In this document: piece after piece, positions 62,959 through 64,000 of the stretch
Layout of the letters: each line of letters begins with the position of its first letter
Numbering within the stretch: the stretch's first letter is position 1
Assembly (NCBI GenBank): GCA_911728455.2
Contig: OU452227.1
Span: 24,863,414-24,927,413 of the forward strand
Source of the DNA: Marthasterias glacialis
Lineage: Eukaryota; Echinodermata; Asteroidea; Forcipulatida; Asteriidae
Reading direction: 5' to 3'
DNA: 64,000 nt
Translations under genes and position numbers: made by a program
Notes under the pieces: model-generated
Database searches by the model: none
What the model was told of the DNA's origin: nothing
What the model saw: the letters and a program-made list of their open reading frames with translations, nothing else

Positions 62959-64000
62959 CTGTGTAGATAAATCATTTTTTTAAATTTCAGATATGTGAAC
63001 GCATGCTTAAAACCCGGCATCGTTTGTGACACAAGTTTGCATCATACAAGTTTATGTCACCAAATGTAAACTACTGCTTAAAGGGTCGGGGACTAGTGTT
63101 CGCCCAGAGTGCACACAAATATACACTCTTATAATGACATAGTCAAAATATTGACTGGTTTTCCTAGTTGTTGAAAACTGACTAAGAAATTAGTTAAACA
63201 TTCGAAAATTAGAATTATAACGACGGATTTAGTCATACTAACTAGAAAAGTAACTGGATTTGACTCCAATTTTAGTTCTTTAAATAATCCTGACTAGAAA
63301 AAAAAACCAGTCAGACTAACTGATTTTCAGTTGCAGCCAGCTGACCCTTAATTGTTAGTCAAATCTATCTGGTTTCTAGTCCAATCTGACTGATGCTTTT
63401 TTAAAGTGTACCTCATCATTATAGAGCCTTATAGACTCATCAGAGGGGCTAGAAATGGTCTGGCTCGTTAAAGGTCTAAATTGCTCCTTCTTCCTGACAA
63501 GCTGTTTTTATGAATGGTTGATGGTGACATACAAGCTTGCTCTGAAGCCCCGCCCCTTTACCTTCCAACCCAAACCTGAGATGTTTATTGATCTAAAATA
63601 ACCCTTACACTGTCAACAAAAATTATCATCCCGTCTAATCACAGAGTTCTGAGTAATGAATACGAATTTTTGAAAATTAATGGGCGGATCATTTAAAAAG
63701 TTGGCATGAACCTACTGTAAAGTCCTTTGGAATGCCAGGTGGCAGCAGACTTACCAGGTAAATTCCCGTTGTTTACGTAGTTCTAAACATGCGCATTTCC
63801 AAAAACACCGGATTTACTTGGTAAGTCTGCTGCCACCTGCCGTTCCAAGAGTATTAAATAATGTCGTTTGCTTCTAGGTTTATATGTCAAGTTTAGGCCT
63901 GTCTAATCAGCTATGGTTGTTTTTTGTTTTAACCTATCTAAAATATCTGATACTTTTGAATACCTTTTACCCATTTTTTCTTTAATTTAATTGCTTAGTT
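62959..64000. other. Peroxidase B intron (to window edge), two MITEs
   Basis: No peroxidase exon was found here. About 63122-63411 is a small element with ends ACACTCTTATAATGAC and, reversed, ACACTTTAAAAAAGC, and many ACTGG / CCAGT and TAGTCA / TGACTA motifs. About 63726-63848 is a clear GGCAGCAGAC-family MITE: TTGGAATGCCAGGTGGCAGC mirrors GCTGCCACCTGCCGTTCCAA. The remainder is unassigned. Confidence 0.55.

Overview
This is a stretch of an animal (metazoan) nuclear genome. It is AT-rich, with short exons (60-300 bp), GT/AG introns of 0.1-2.4 kb, AATAAA signals, and dense short interspersed repeats, foldback elements and miniature DNA transposons. The gene families and the tandem secreted haem peroxidases suggest a marine invertebrate deuterostome, most likely an echinoderm. 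That placement is inference and cannot be proved from this window.

Layout: (1) 0.5-2.9 kb holds a 5'-truncated non-LTR retrotransposon with an uninterrupted reverse-transcriptase ORF. (2) 5.3-19.1 kb, plus strand, holds a complete 14-exon medium-chain acyl-CoA synthetase (ACSM-like, about 615 aa, mitochondrial). Its introns carry a 16-bp satellite, a LINE fragment and several MITEs and SINEs. (3) 23.5-24.0 kb, minus strand, holds an ORF for a secreted PAN/Apple-like cysteine-rich protein. (4) 28.3-36.1 kb, minus strand, holds a complete 10-exon 26S proteasome lid subunit Rpn5/PSMD12 (457 aa). A possible divergent transcript starts opposite its promoter. (5) 36.5-42.0 kb is gene-poor and holds a 380-bp AAAG microsatellite and a foldback element with a hammerhead-ribozyme-like core. 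(6) 42.0-56.5 kb, minus strand, holds a complete secreted animal haem peroxidase (10 exons, about 686 aa). (7) 58.0 kb to the right edge, minus strand, holds a second peroxidase of the same exon structure. Its 5' exons lie beyond the window.

The two peroxidases are head-to-tail tandem duplicates. Four internal exons have matching phases and near-identical lengths (222/222, 682/667, 171/171, 167/167 nt). Their C-termini differ: the downstream copy in transcription order (gene A) lacks the cysteine-rich tail that gene B encodes in a separate last exon. ACSM and PSMD12 are housekeeping neighbours with no evident functional link to the peroxidases.

The most unusual signal is a pair of hammerhead-ribozyme-like motifs at 41277-41320 and 62379-62423. 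They have a CTGATGA core, a stem II, GAAAC (AAAAC in the second copy) and stem I arms that covary between the copies. One sits between the arms of a 480-bp inverted repeat, an arrangement reminiscent of Penelope-like elements or animal retrozymes. A 38-40 bp minisatellite with a 464-bp higher-order repeat in peroxidase A intron 9, nested SINE/MITE insertions, and at least three tRNA-derived SINE families are also notable.
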